A stretch of DNA of 64,000 nucleotides from positions 14,008,686 to 14,072,685 of the forward strand of contig NC_049909.1 of NCBI RefSeq assembly GCF_001411555.2. The letters run 5' to 3'. The notes under the pieces were generated by a model. That model did not search any database. It saw only the letters and a program-made list of their open reading frames with translations, and was not told the DNA's origin. This stretch comes from Juglans regia. Taxonomy: Eukaryota > Streptophyta > Magnoliopsida > Fagales > Juglandaceae. A program made the translations under genes and the position numbers. Every line of letters starts with the position of its first letter. The first letter of the stretch is position 1. Positions 35,501 to 46,854 of the stretch are shown here, in pieces.

Positions 35501-36249
35501 CTAATAGGGAGGTTGTAGTGGCTGATGTGCAGTTATTTTCTCATGGTTCGCATCAGTGGAACACTATATTTTATAGGGATTTTCATGATTGGGAATTAGA
35601 CATGGTTACTGAATTTTTCAGCTTATTACATTCCTCGGGTACTTCTAGGGTTCAACATGATAGTTTGAAGTGGAGGTCTAAGGATCATAAGTTATGTACT
35701 GTTAAGGCGTATTACAACATTTTGATCACGTATGACCTTACTCCATTCCCTTGGAAGAACATCTGGAGATCTCGTGTGCCTTCCAAAGTTGCTTTCTTTG
35801 TTTGGAATGCCGCACTAGGGAAGATCTTGACTATCGACAACTTGAGAAAAAGAGGATGTGTGGTGATGGATTGGTGTTACATGTGCAAAAAGAATGGAGA
35901 ATCGGTTGATCATCTCTTACTACACTGTGAGGTAACAAGGGTGTTGTGGGATGAGATCTTTCGGAGGGTTGACGTCGCATGGGTAATGCCTTCGAGGGTT
36001 GTGGAATTGATGGGCTGTTGGAGGAATTTGCAGGGTTGTCGTCAAGTGGCAGCAGTATGGAAGATGATTCCGCTGTGTATCATGTGGTGCACTTGGATGG
36101 AAAGGAATGCGCGATGTTTTGAAGATAAGGAACGTACAGTGGTGGAGCTGAAGAATTTCTTTTTTAATACTTTATTGCTTTGGTTTTCTGCTATTGTTTT
36201 AGTTGGGGATAATATTCATGACTTCTTGTCTTTAGTTCATCGCTCTTAG
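32592..36249 (+). pseudogene. LINE ORF2 (endonuclease-RT-zf-RVT), multiply broken
   Basis: Close homologue of the ORF2 at 161-3802, with all domains represented: [48 protein letters not shown], and WCYMCKKNGES...HLLLHC. Lesions: TGA at 32817-32819 (Trp codon in copy 1), TAG at 33486-33488 (Gln), TGA at 34377-34379 (Trp), TGA in GLRQGD near 34520 (Arg CGA). Frameshifts lie in a T-run near 34605, a G-run near 34985 and near 35110. Most stops fit C-to-T or G-to-A change, as expected for methylated transposon DNA. Confidence 0.93.
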
Positions 36250-36346
36250 AATGTATTTTTAGGTGTTCTGTGGTATACTACCTGTGTACATGGCTTTGGC
36301 CTTTTTCATTAATAAAATTTATCTCTTACGTATCAAAAAAAAAAAA

Positions 36347-36966
36347 GTATACTTTTATTACCTATTGTAGTGCTATTATCTCATCAAGAGTGATACAATT
36401 GGTGAAGAACTTCTCGTTCTATATATGCTTTCATTAAACCAGTTCTGAACTCGTAGAAAAATTGTGGCAGATTCATCAACCTCTGGTTAGTGCAAATCAG
36501 TTTGAGCATGACTTCTAAATGGCTTGTGTTTAAAGTAGTGAGCTTCATAAAACTTGATGAAGTCCATCGTTTCTTCTGATTTTTTCTGAACTGTTATCTA
36601 TGGAATATGGTTATCTTTATGCCTTGTGCAACAGTACATTCACACCCGAATCTTCTACGATCAAGTAAGAATCAGAAAATGGAAAGCAGTAATCATGTTG
36701 CAGTGCATAAAGGGATTTAAGCATTTAGATGCATCCCTACTACGGGATGACCCTAATCATAGCTTTGTTGTCTTAGTATGTTGTGGCTACAATTGAGGCA
36801 TGTAAAAAACATTTAATTTTCATTCTTTCTGGTGTGGTTGAAAACTATTTGATGGTATGGATAACATTAATTGAATTGTACACTCGACATGGCATTTGGA
36901 GAAGCACCAATATACATGGCATTTGTTTACCATGGTACTCATTATTATTCCATTAATCCCCTTCAG
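36347..36966. other. Intron-like DNA, no gene seen
   Basis: Between the LINE A-tail and the first CAX exon. AT-rich with no open frame of note; it reads like intron sequence of the captured or relict CAX gene. Confidence 0.45.
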
Positions 36967-37252
36967 GATGCATCAGATTCTTGGGGTTTGTCTGTTAGCT
37001 TCCTCAACATGATATTGCTACCAATTGTGGGAAATGCAGCGGAACATGCAGGAGCAATCACATTTGCTTTCAAGGACAAGTTGGTGATTACTATATATAT
37101 TGGAATTGGCTTTAATTTTCCTGTGTGCCATTTTATTTTGAAATAACAACAAGGTTGTTAATCTAATTAGTGAAATCTTTTGGGCTCAAATGCAGGATAT
37201 AACTTTAGGTGTTGCTTTGGGATCTGCAGCTCAAATTGCAATGTTTGTTGTG
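36967..37252 (+). pseudogene. Vacuolar cation/proton exchanger (CAX) fragment, two exons
   Basis: Exon 1 (36967-37083, after acceptor CTTCAG) reads DASDSWGLSVSF...LLPIVGNAAEHAGAITFAFKDKL, the highly conserved CAX c-1 region with its GNAAEH motif. After a GT..AG intron (37084-37195), exon 2 reads DITLGVALGSAAQIAMFVV and then runs into a stop. Intact CAX proteins are 11-TM vacuolar Ca2+/H+ antiporters of about 450 residues; only about 58 codons survive here. The introns show a DNA-level origin rather than retroposition. No other CAX exons are seen nearby. Confidence 0.85.
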
Positions 37253-37302
37253 AGAATTTAAGTCTGCAGCTCAAATTGCAATGTTTGTTGTGAGAATTTA
37301 AA
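37223..37302 (+). repeat. 40-bp tandem duplication in CAX exon 2
   Basis: TCTGCAGCTCAAATTGCAAT.. occurs at 37223 and again at 37263, two head-to-tail 40-bp copies. The duplication places an in-frame TAA right after the first copy and confirms pseudogene status. Confidence 0.9.
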
Positions 37303-37498
37303 ACAGAAGCTAGCTGCATCAATTAAAGCTTTCTTCATGAACTTTTGACTAAGCAAATATACGTACTGGTAAATACTAAGCAATGTTTGTGGTGAGACCA
37401 TAAAATGTGACATGAAGCAGGAAAGGAGTCTGACTGTTGATTTTGGGTTTTCTCATTTCCTTTTAGTTTCACTGGAACTTTGCAGTTGTGATTTTGTA

Positions 37499-37621
37499 GG
37501 ATAAGACTAATGGCCGGAATGAAGAATGTTGCTCATATACAAGCTCAAATAGAGAAAGTTGGTGAAGATGCTCGTCTTTAGGAGGCACTGATAAAGAATC
37601 TTCTGCAGCCTGCACAGCTGC
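37499..37621 (+). pseudogene. Exon-like fragment, unrecognised
   Basis: Bounded by an acceptor-like TTTTGTAG and donor-like CTG|GTAATG. Reads LMAGMKNVAHIQAQIEK..GEDARL, stop (TAG at 37579-37581), EALIKNLLQPAQLL. It looks like a helical protein exon with one nonsense mutation. I cannot name the family. A (TC)n run follows at 37637-37660. 37622-38024 shows no gene. Confidence 0.4.
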
Positions 37622-38024
37622 TGGTAATGGCCATCAGCTCTCTCTCTCTCTCTCTCATGCATGTGTTGGCATACATTTCCTGACGGGCTTTATTTTTTCT
37701 GAACATACTGCCTCAACTCTAGTCATCTTGAGGCATATCCAGAACAATTGTACTCTATTTTGTTTTTTGCATTCTTTTGTACTCTGTTTTTTCTCAAAAT
37801 TTCCATGAGTTGAAGGGTGTTCTTTGCCATTCTGTTATTTCTCTCTATTTTTTCTGTTATTTTACACTATTTTTTCTGACGAGTTGAAGGGTGTACTTTG
37901 CCATTCTATTTTTGCTTTGCTATTATTGTACTTGATGTCAACTCTCATAATAAGATTACAACCATGCAGGATATATGCAAAACTACTAGTTGACATCCAT
38001 CACTTAGATATCTTTTATTCTCAA

Positions 38025-39382
38025 GTGACAAGCTCATGATTGAAACAAACAAGGAACTTGACACAGCTGACATAACAGCCAACAACTTCCCACATTTATC
38101 CTACAAATAACCGTTTTTAATCAAATAATACCAAATTCTAGCGCCAACACTAGCAAGCAATAAATATGTAGATATATATATATATACAGAGTGATATATA
38201 ATAAGTTACTAGATTCTTAGGGCCCATTACCATACCATATGTCCTCATAGAAGACCTTCTTGTCTTTAATCCATGTATTCTGTTTGCAAACAGAGTGCTA
38301 TGACGGCAAGATCCATCATGCAGCTGGGCTTGACATGATGAATGCTTTGCCATTATCATTTGACATTGCGGGATAACCAATTATTTTGGGGTACTTGATT
38401 TATTTAATTAGTCATTATGTTCCACATTATATATTAAGTCGGTGTCAAGAATTCTCTGTGGGCAGGATGAACAGGTAATGTATTGAAATCCCGTAGGCCA
38501 TTTCCTTTTGAACTTCCTAGTTGATTTAATGTTTGGAGTGTGAATTACATTGATAAGAGTTTAGCATTTTTACATCCATTTTGTTGTAGTAAGTACTACA
38601 TAACCGAACTTAGTTCCTTAAACCAGTTGCATCAGATTGTTAATACCGAAAGTTAATGAAGAAGTTGTTCGTTCTGATGGCAGCAACTTGCTCTTTTGGT
38701 TTTGCATTTGTGCGTTACTGCTTGTTGAAGAAAATCCCATTCCCGTGTTGTGGGAGTCAAAGAAACAAATGAAGGAGACATGATTGAAGCAGTAGTAAAT
38801 TAGATAGGGGAGGCTATTAATTCCTTCAACCAAATCTATGGTGAGTAAGAAAGCTTTAACTGTTAAGAGTCCCTATATCTGTAGAGCCTTGAATGTTCAG
38901 AGTTTCAGACACTGTTTCATTATCAATTTTCTGGTAGCTGTCAACACAGAACAATGGTATTGCCTCTTTCTTGTTTCGATGTATCGTTTCCTTTCTAAAT
39001 TTGGCCATGGTGTTTCATTTCCTTTCGCCAGTTTTCTCTGTTGCAATCTGGCTTCTTTACTTCAAAATCAGTATTTTTATAGATTCCTGGAATCTAATAT
39101 AAATAATCACCATCTGTGTTTAGTTACTTGGAGAAGTGCCATCCCAAAATGGGAACTTTCCTTTTAAGTCAAAACTCAGAGTAGTCCCTGTAAATATTGT
39201 TTGTTTTTCTGCATCAGATGGTATAAATATGTTATTCTGCAGAAGAAATTGATGAAAGTATGCTAAGTAGCATACGGGTATCTGTTAAGAACAGATGCTT
39301 GTACCTGCAGGCTGCAAGTCATTGTTTTCAAGCTCAACAATTTCTGTCTGGTGAAACCTAGACTACCTGGTCCATGAATATG
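38025..39382 (+). repeat. Segment Y1, duplicate of 3907-5317
   Basis: See the X1 copy. This copy is not preceded by a LINE: 38000-38024 is ordinary sequence ending TTTTATTCTCAA, so this locus approximates the pre-insertion target of LINE copy 1. Confidence 0.88.
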
Positions 39383-39894
39383 TAATTGAATGTGGTATAT
39401 AGGAAAAGAAAGTGAGATAACAAGGCACCCTCTTGAGATTAAATCCATCTCAAAAGTTATTTCCTTCTTGTAAAGAATATATCTTGAAAAGGAAAGTTGA
39501 AATTTGTAAAATGAAAACTTGGAAATGAAATTTGAAACTGTGTGTAGAGACATGTTAATTGTTTGGCCAAGAATTCAAACAATTTATAACCATGTGCAAT
39601 TATGTCCCTGGGTACGTGTGGTTCACTTAAACAATACCTTTTGACATAAAATACAGACTTATTGGTCCTGAAAATGCTCGAGTGGAATGAATGTCTTTTT
39701 GACTTGTGTTGAGTCATTGCGGCAGAATGTGCTGCCTATATAGTTTGGGATTTATATTGTGAGGTTTTGTGCATTATGTTCTGTATATCCTTAGATTTTT
39801 CTTTCATGCCAAGTTGTTGATTGTGCCTTTATTGTTGGGCTAGTTTCTCTTAGTTTCTGCTCCTGTCATTGAATGAGTTCCTGTGTTGCTGTAG

Positions 39895-40160
39895 GTGCAG
39901 AAGCAATGTTTGCTGATTTAGGTCACTTCTCTGTACGTGCCATGTTTATTTCTGCACTACATCAAATCATTTTTTCCTTGGAGAATAAATTCATGTATTT
40001 GCTTTACTAGAGGCTCCTTATAAATAATCTATACTATTTATCCAGATTGCCTTTACTTGTGTGGTATTTACCTGTCTTCTTCTTGCTTACAGGGGCCAAG
40101 CTGCTTATCTGATGAGATACCCAAATTCCGTAGAAAGAATATTCTATGACTCTGTGCCAG
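39895..40160 (+). pseudogene. HAK/KUP/KT potassium transporter fragment, two exons
   Basis: Exon 1 (39895 to about 39934, after TGCTGTAG) encodes the invariant GAEAMFADLGHFSV of plant HAK/KUP K+ transporters. After an intron, exon 2 (40046-40160, after TATCCAG) reads [36 protein letters not shown], followed by a GT donor. Intact proteins are plasma- or vacuolar-membrane K+ transporters of about 750-800 residues; about 50 residues remain here. The usual Met of YMGQAAYL is Arg. Neither upstream nor downstream exons are seen. Confidence 0.85.
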
Positions 40161-41211
40161 GTAACACCTTTTATTGATGTGGATAATTACATATGTCAAA
40201 CAGAGCCAATATTGGGAATCCAATTGTTAAATCATTTTTTTTAATAAGAAAAACATTGGATTGTTTGCTGCCCTCACTAGCTAATCCAATACAATGGCAT
40301 CTAAATCAGTCATTTCTATCTTTAAAAAGCTCCAGATAAAGTCACTTTTTTATGGTGTTAAGTGCAGTGGATTAGAATATGAACACTATAGTTGATTGCA
40401 AATGCAAACTATTTCTATCTTCCAGGTAAGCTTTGATGAGGTTTGGATCCAGCAGATTCCTATGAACTAACTATTTATTAATATTCTCACTAATTATTGC
40501 GTTGGACAATATTTTTCTCACTTCATCCATCCATCCATCTCTCTCACTCTCTCCATCTGTCTATCTATTTTTTTATCATAAATATATGAAGCAACACAGG
40601 ATCAACAGTGGCTGGGTAAGGCATTTGATGCTCAGCCTCTTTTCCTAGCTAGGCCTGTAGTGTTAGAGCAACTGATCTGTCTTCCTTTTCTCTATCTAGG
40701 GTTCTCCATAATTATTAGGTGGTATTGTTTCTTCTTTTCTCTTCTAGTTGATAGGTTTATAGTTCTTTTAACTTCTGAAAGGCCCAGTGGCAAATTAGTG
40801 AACTTTTTAACTTTATGGAAATGGAGATTTAGGTAATCTGCAATTTTTAGTGGCAAGTGTGTTTCAATCACATAATACTCTGCTATAACTTTTTTTGTTC
40901 CTTCTCTCTGCCTCTTTTGGTTAGAGGCCATACAGCTTCATAAAGTTTCATGCTCAAAATTGGGAATAAAATGGCTCTGCCTCTGCAATTACTAGGATTG
41001 TGTAGAAGTGTGAATACATGGATTTTATACAAGCCAATATTATTGCAATTATATAATCACTTCAATTTATCTCTCATTATTGAAGTGTGAATACAAAGAT
41101 TGTAAGTTGATAATCACAGGAACTAAATATTAGTTTATTTCAAATTATCTCCTATGCAACAATAACTATTCACCTGGCAAGAAATGAGATGACAAGGATT
41201 TTATGGATGTA
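40161..41211. other. Intron-like DNA, no gene seen
   Basis: AT-rich with CATC and CTCT microsatellite-like runs near 40527-40562. Possible tiny exon remnants cannot be supported. 39383-39894 before the KUP exons is similar. Confidence 0.4.
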
Positions 41212-41279
41212 GGTTCTTAACCAACAACTCATTAAGTGGGGAAGTACCTCAGTGGGTATTGGACAACAAGAACTTGCGA
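41212..41279 (+). pseudogene. LRR receptor-kinase-type exon fragment
   Basis: After an acceptor-like GATGTAG, the frame reads FLTNNSLSGEVPQWVLDNKNL, a plant-specific leucine-rich repeat (N.LSG.VP) of the type found in malectin/LRR receptor kinases. Only one repeat is present. Short, so the family is likely but the source gene is not identified. Confidence 0.55.
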
Positions 41280-41754
41280 GTCTACTTAAAGTTTAAGCTG
41301 AGTATCCTCATTTCATTTGGCTGTGAAATTTTCTATACACTGGTAGACTGTTACTCTTTTTTTTTGAATTTTTGTTTTCTGGGTTGTGAGACTCTTTTGA
41401 TAAATTGTGACATTTTATTCGATTTTCATTGTTTCTCAGTTGAAGAGGCTTTCTTTGGATCATAATGACCTTTTTGGGTGTGAGTTGGGAAGAACGTGCA
41501 TACATTCGTATTAATGTCCATGGAGTAGTTGGTTGCTGTCATGTTAAAAAAGTACACATGGAAAACAGGGAATATTGTGGCAAGTGATATGTATTAAGTT
41601 TAAAGGAGTCTCTTTTTAATATTGAGAAGATCTTCCGTGTTTAATCTTTTCTAATTAGTGTATTTATAATGTATTGTAACAGATTTTGTGTGTTTTAGGC
41701 TATGAAAGCCACAGAGTTTCAATAGCTACTAATTTTTTTTTTATTCTCTATTTT

Positions 41755-42041
41755 GAAACAGACTATTTCTGGCGACTAAAATTCACCGGAAATAGTCTTG
41801 TTTCGCCATACATCTTATTTATGACGGTTATGTACGTTGCAAATAAGCTTTTAGCAATGAAAAATATCGTTGGAAATACTTATCTGCAGCGATTTTTACA
41901 GTATTTGCAATGAAAAGTTACAGCCACAAAAGTATTTTCTAATCGATAAATCCTATTTCATTGCAAATTATAAGAGTCTTTTGTGGCGATTTATTTACCT
42001 TTTGTGGTGATATATATCGCCGCAATCAATTTTTCTCAATG
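41755..42041. repeat. Subterminal repeat region, proposed CACTA right end
   Basis: Dense in GGCGA/TCGCC, CTGCAGCGATTTTTAC and TTTGCAATGAAA motifs in both orientations. Similar motifs occur at the proposed left end (28965-29060, GGCGATTTTAATTTCGCTGC). It finishes ATTTTTCTCAATG at 42041. Confidence 0.5.
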
Positions 42042-42803
42042 ATTCTAAAGGTAAACGTAATATTTATGATTCCATTGATTCTCTCTTCTATTATATATTA
42101 AGTGAATAAAATTTCAAATATAAGTTAAGGTTAAATATTAAAATAATCCTTGTAGTTTGGTTTTTAGATAGACAAATGATATTTGTAGTTCTAAGATATG
42201 CATGCCCCGCTTACTCCCTTTGAAATAAATGGATAAATTTGAGGCCCACGCCTACCATGGAGTTTATCCCGTCCTTGCCCATATATATATATATATTAAA
42301 AGAAAATTTTTTTAATAAAACGACAACATCATTTTATCTTCGGTTTTGCTTTTAAATAAAACGACATCGTTTTAGATTTTTGTTTTAAAAACACTCTCTC
42401 TCTCTCACTCACTCACAATTTCTCTTCCTCTATTTTGCTGTCCGTCCATCAAAGTTTACTTCTCTCTCATTCTCGTTGTCACCCCCAATCGGCCCCAGTG
42501 CCAAGTATCTCTCTCTCTCTCTCTCACAAAGCTTGGCGGCTGGCCGTGGGCAATGGGCATATGGCCCTTTGGCCAATTCTCCCCCTGGTATCCTGATAGG
42601 GGCACCCACTCATGAAGGGTAGGCTAGGGGCCCAAATCTGCCCCCAACATTCCTGCCTTTTTTCTTTTTTTAATAGTTATAGTTGTATGTTGCTATCAAT
42701 TTGACATTACATTTAAGGAGAAACAAGTCCTTGCCTTATATATAAGAGCAATTCTAATTTAGAGGCATTCTAGGATGTTTAGGTGTAGGTGTGTGAAGAC
42801 TGT
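42042..42803. other. No gene seen; microsatellite-rich
   Basis: Contains (TA)n at 42279-42296, CT/CACT runs at 42393-42415 and 42509-42525, and a patch of higher GC at 42480-42660 that suggests decayed coding or leader DNA but gives no readable frame. From about 42718 it matches segment Z (28105-28250). Confidence 0.5.
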
Positions 42804-44175
42804 AAGGCCTCGTGATCAGATTTTATTTTAATGTTACTTTCTAGATCTAATGTGAAGAAGAGTGCGAGGTATCTTTTTTTACTCATCCCATGGTGTTTTG
42901 GTTTAATGGTATTTGTTGTCCTCTAATTAGGGGTAAGCACCAACCCAGTCGAAGTTGAAATTCCTTAAATCTAACTTTGACTCTGACTTTGTTTGAGTTT
43001 GAATCTAAACTCCGACTCCTACTTGTGTAGGCTTCAATCCGATTACAACTTGTCAGAACTGAGTCTGATTCTGACTTTTTTTAGCTTCATATTTAGTCCA
43101 TTTTTAAACAAGATTTTTTTGTGGACTTTCAAATTTTACGAAAAACATAACCAAAACTCTTTGAACAAGATCAATAAGATGCCTGTGTTAATGGTCATTC
43201 CACATCAATATTTACACTAAATATTTAATAATAAAACATTATTAACAGTAAATATAATAGGAGCCCATCAACAAAGTAAAAGAATCACAGGTTTACAATT
43301 TATCTACTACCTTGTATGCCATATCAGTTGCTAGTGTCTAACATATTTATATTTTATTTCTAGTATCTAATTACATGTTATTATACTTTAGTAAATTAGT
43401 ATTGTGTCATTAACTTTTTATACTAGACTTATTAGTTATTTCTATATTTGTATCTAATTTATTTATACACTAGACTTATATTATAGTGTCTAATTACATG
43501 TTATTAATATATATTAATATTACATGTTATTATACTAGTATCTAACTTATTTCTATATTTGATCATGTATGGTAGTAATACCATGATGTTTACATATACT
43601 AAACTATTATTATTCTATTTATATTGTAGAATAAGTATATTATTTTATAATAATTAACTCATACTAGTATATTATTGAATTTAGTTATATAAGTTCTAGT
43701 TATATAACTATAGTAGTATATATGATCAATATATAGATAAATACATATTTTTATAACATATGTACAATATCGGAGTCAGATTTGGATTTGGAGTTGGAGT
43801 CGGTCCGGCGACACCTCCGACTGAAAAACTAAAAAAAAAAAATCTGACCCGACTCTGTTTTGTCGTAATTGGAGTTGGAGTCAGATTTTTTAATTTTTGC
43901 GCATCCTTACCTCTAATGGGTAGATGACCAATAATCGAGTCAAGTACTTTCAAGTACTTTATGATTGTTTTCATGTCCTACATGCTTTGGGCATTTATAC
44001 TTGCATTCTTAGTAGTTTGGTCATATGGAATTGGTTGTTCTGTCCCCAAATATTGCATGACCTTCTATGTATATGTTATGACATGTGTAAACTTATGCAT
44101 ATGTTTATCATTCTATTCCTAGTTCAGCCAAATTAAGCCATACCTTTCAGGTTCACTTCATATATACATAATGCA

Positions 44176-44215
<40 letters not shown>

Positions 44216-44370
44216 AAGTAAGATAAGATTTTATTAATAATTACTAAAAAGTTGAAAGATCTAAGGGTAAATATGGATGAGAAGCAAGTGGCAATGTAAA
44301 ATCTTGACAGATGAATCTTAATGTCACAAAGTTGATAGTTTGAGATAGAGATTGTTCCGGATTCTATACT

Positions 44371-44573
44371 TTATTTATTTATTTATTTATTTTATTTATT
44401 TTTGATAAGGGAAAATCTTTCATTCAAACTTTTAAATAAATATTACAACATAGAATTAGACTAGGTAACTTGGGCAATACAGTTAGTATAAGAACTCCAC
44501 CAATTATCAAATCATCAATATTCCATGCAAATTTAACCATCCCCTGGGTTTGACCATTGCCTAAACGGCTACA
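44371..44573 (-). mobile_element. 3' LINE-like fragment, minus strand (Y copy)
   Basis: Same insert as 7995-8178, bounded by GGATTCTATACT at 44359-44370 and 44574-44585. The A-tail (T-rich on plus) has become a TTTA repeat at 44372-44403. Confidence 0.8.
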
Positions 44574-44637
44574 GGATTCTATACTTAAGTCTTAAGTCTT
44601 ATGCCTCGTTTATTAAAAATTTTTCGACTTTGCATAG

Positions 44638-44834
44638 CTGCGGTTTAGATAGTAAGATGAGATGAGATGATTTTAGGTAAAGTTAAAAAAAAATATTATT
44701 ATAATATTAATTTTTAATATTATTATTATTTTAAAATTTTAAAAAGTTAAATTTTTTATTATATTTTGTGAAAAAATTTGGAAAAGTTATAATAATGAGA
44801 TAAGATGAGTTGAAACACTTTCACTATCCAAATG
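44638..44834. mobile_element. MITE of the GATGAGATG family (Y copy)
   Basis: GCGGTTTAGATAGTAAGATG at the left, CACTTTCACTATCCAAATGA at the right. Positional counterpart of 8829-9035. A further AT-rich stretch 44840-45015 resembles the MITE at 24081-24262 only loosely. Confidence 0.72.
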
Positions 44835-45190
44835 AAGTTAGTCTACACAGTCCTCAAGTGGGGACTACTCATGCAAGCACATACAATTATTTTTGAAAAA
44901 ATTTAAAATTACAATAATATCCTTTTTAAAAAGATTTTTTTTTTCTCTTTTTATCCCCATTCATTAATGGGATTGTACACGCAGTTCCTCACTCAAGACT
45001 GTAAGTAGAATTTCTCATCCAAACGGGGCTTAACCCTTCGAAATAGAGGGTCTTCGAACCAAAAGAAAAGGGAGGCCGATGACTCTGGCAACTCAGTAGC
45101 GTCACATAGTAGCATCTCAAATCTCAAACTAGGTAACCATCCTTCATTCATATTTGTTAAATCAACTGGATTTTCTCCTAACCAAATCCA

Positions 45191-45585
45191 ATGCTTCATT
45201 TAATTTGCTCAAGGTTGCCCCAAAACCTAAAGCACTGACCTTCGAAAACTAGCCACACAAACTTGTTCTCAACCTACTCTCTAAAATCCATCTCAGCACT
45301 TCCTAATTCAAGGACCCACAATCTCTGACAGTCTCCTTCCTCCAAGATTCATGTGGATATTCCTTGGAATCGGCTATTTCATATTTCAAGAAGCTCAACA
45401 ATGTTAACATTGAGAGCGTAAAGAATCCCAATTCAGTTCCTGACCTATTGAAAAATCACGGTTTGACGCATACCGATATCAGCAACTTAATTGAATTCGT
45501 CCACTATTGCTTTCTGCTGTAGAGAATATCCTTATGCCCAACATAAAAGTGTTTGAATCCTAGGAGGTTTTCTGGCTCTAGTCTC
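45191..45585 (+). pseudogene. mTERF pseudogene C, part 1 (N-terminal)
   Basis: Aligns with mTERF A from its ATG: MLHLICS.LPQ, then stops and frameshifts, with 'CTGACAGTCTCCTTCCTCCAA' and 'AAAAATCACGGTTTGACGCA' as nucleotide landmarks. A 12-bp near-duplication (AACATTGAGA region) adds codons. The upstream leader 45040-45190 also matches the leader of A ('GGGAGGCC.ATGA.T...GGCAACTCAGT'). It stops abruptly at the 8-bp sequence CTAGTCTC (45578-45585) that borders the inserted hAT. Confidence 0.9.
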
Positions 45586-45783
45586 TAAGGGTGCTACCTG
45601 CACCATACTGTGCAGGGTAGCTCCCTCCCTTCCCCCCACCCACTTCAATAATGGACTACAGTCCACTAGGCCAAAAAATTATTCCTAGGTTCAAAAGTGA
45701 TCAAAAATACATTTTTAGACCCAAATTATAAATTTAAATTTGTAAATATGACTATAATTTAAAAATTATGTAGTTTTTAAATT

Positions 45784-45998
45784 GAGTAATTCTATTTTTT
45801 CTCCAACACCATACACCCGGATAAGGTGGATTTATTTTAATTATTTTTTCAAAATGTGAGTTTTACCCAGAACCCCCCCCCCCCTAAAAATCCTGAATCA
45901 TCCTATAATACCCATTCAAATTTTCTCCCCTTCTCCGTAGAACCTCCTCCGCCTGCCTTCACCCGCATCGTTCACAAGGGGCTGCCGCCGACTCCGAG

Positions 45999-46039
<41 letters not shown>

Positions 46040-46240
46040 CTATACATGGCTAGGCTATTTTTAAAACATGACATATTTATATGTTTGAGTTTTCCTCAAA
46101 TACAAAATTGTAGCTTTATATAGAAGGATTTGATTTTTTTTTCTCTGCAATGTGGAAGTTAGAGGTCGATTAAAATGTTGATGCATGAGATAGAAGGATT
46201 TGATTTGATTTTTCTTTGCAGTTTTCAAAACCACAGCAAT
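45784..46240 (+). repeat. Left TIR of the MULE
   Basis: Starts GAGTAATTCTA. Shares with the right TIR, in inverted order, CATACACCCGG, TTTATTTTAATTATTTTTT, TTTTACCCAG, a poly-C run, a (CT)n microsatellite at about 45998-46035, and TAGAAGGATTTGATTTTT units. Ends about where AAACACAGCAATA occurs. Confidence 0.88.
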
Positions 46241-46854
46241 ACTAACAAACACAGCAATATAGAAGGGTTTGATTTTTTTTCTCTACAATATAGAAGGATT
46301 TGATTTTTTTTTTATCTACAGTACTAAAAATTACAGCAAAAAGAAATGGTGTAGTAGTAGTTAGTGGTCTGTAATCTATGGGAATGGAATAGAGGGGTGT
46401 TCCAAACTAGAGATCTATCAAGTAGGTTTTAATTCTCTCTCAAGGTTTATTCCGCATGATATATATAGTGCAACAACATTAGAAGAAATCTCAATTCTCC
46501 ATACCTTCCATTTGATGGTAATTTATGATTATGAAGTATCTAGAAGGCCTATAATTGCATTAAACCAAAAAAAGGTTTGTTCTTTTTGCATTATAACTAT
46601 ATGATAATTTAATCACTTCAATAATTTAGAAGTGCAAAGTGGTGAAATGATTTATGCATTTTTGTTTAGTAACTTCATTTTATGAACTCGGTTGAAATAG
46701 CGTGATGGATAAAGAGGGAGATGAAAGGCCACCCAGGCCTTCTACATCAGTTCTAACGACTCATGTATGATAGACATTGGTTATAATAATAATATAAATG
46801 TCGTTGTGTCCAAAATTTCTAATTAGCCAATGTATTTTTATTTGTGTATTATAG

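Larger units (their letters stand above)
30901..36346 (+). mobile_element. L1-type LINE, copy 3, with both ORFs
   Basis: Near-complete LINE: ORF1 (from 30912), ORF2 (to 36249), a 3' UTR sharing CCTGTGTACA with copy 1, and a 12-base A-tail at 36335-36346. The 5' UTR start is uncertain and no target duplication could be identified. Both ORFs are disabled by several mutations. Confidence 0.9.
28951..42041. mobile_element. Putative CACTA-like element carrying gene fragments
   Basis: Left end CATTACAAGAAAAAAGGCC followed by GGCGATTTTAATTTCGC and other GGCGA/TCGCC motifs. The proposed right end reads, in reverse complement, CATTGAGAAAAATTGATTGC then GGCGA, with more GGCGA-type subterminal repeats at 41755-42030. 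This resembles CACTA (En/Spm) termini. The 3-bp flanks CTT and ATT do not match well. Inside are exon pieces of several plant genes on the plus strand, LINE copy 3 and segment Y1; no transposase is seen. The ends could belong to different elements. Confidence 0.42.
42804..44857 (+). repeat. Segment Y2, duplicate of 5318-9058
   Basis: See X2. Lacks both the hAT at X 5520-6003 and the MITE at X 7093-7666, and lacks about 600 bp equivalent to X 8220-8815. Carries an expanded (AT)n at 44178-44210. Non-coding. Confidence 0.88.

Noticed and set aside
36870..37146. A 91-codon gene starting MNCTLDMAF
   Set aside because: The frame merges intron sequence with a CAX exon; only 36967-37083 has homology.
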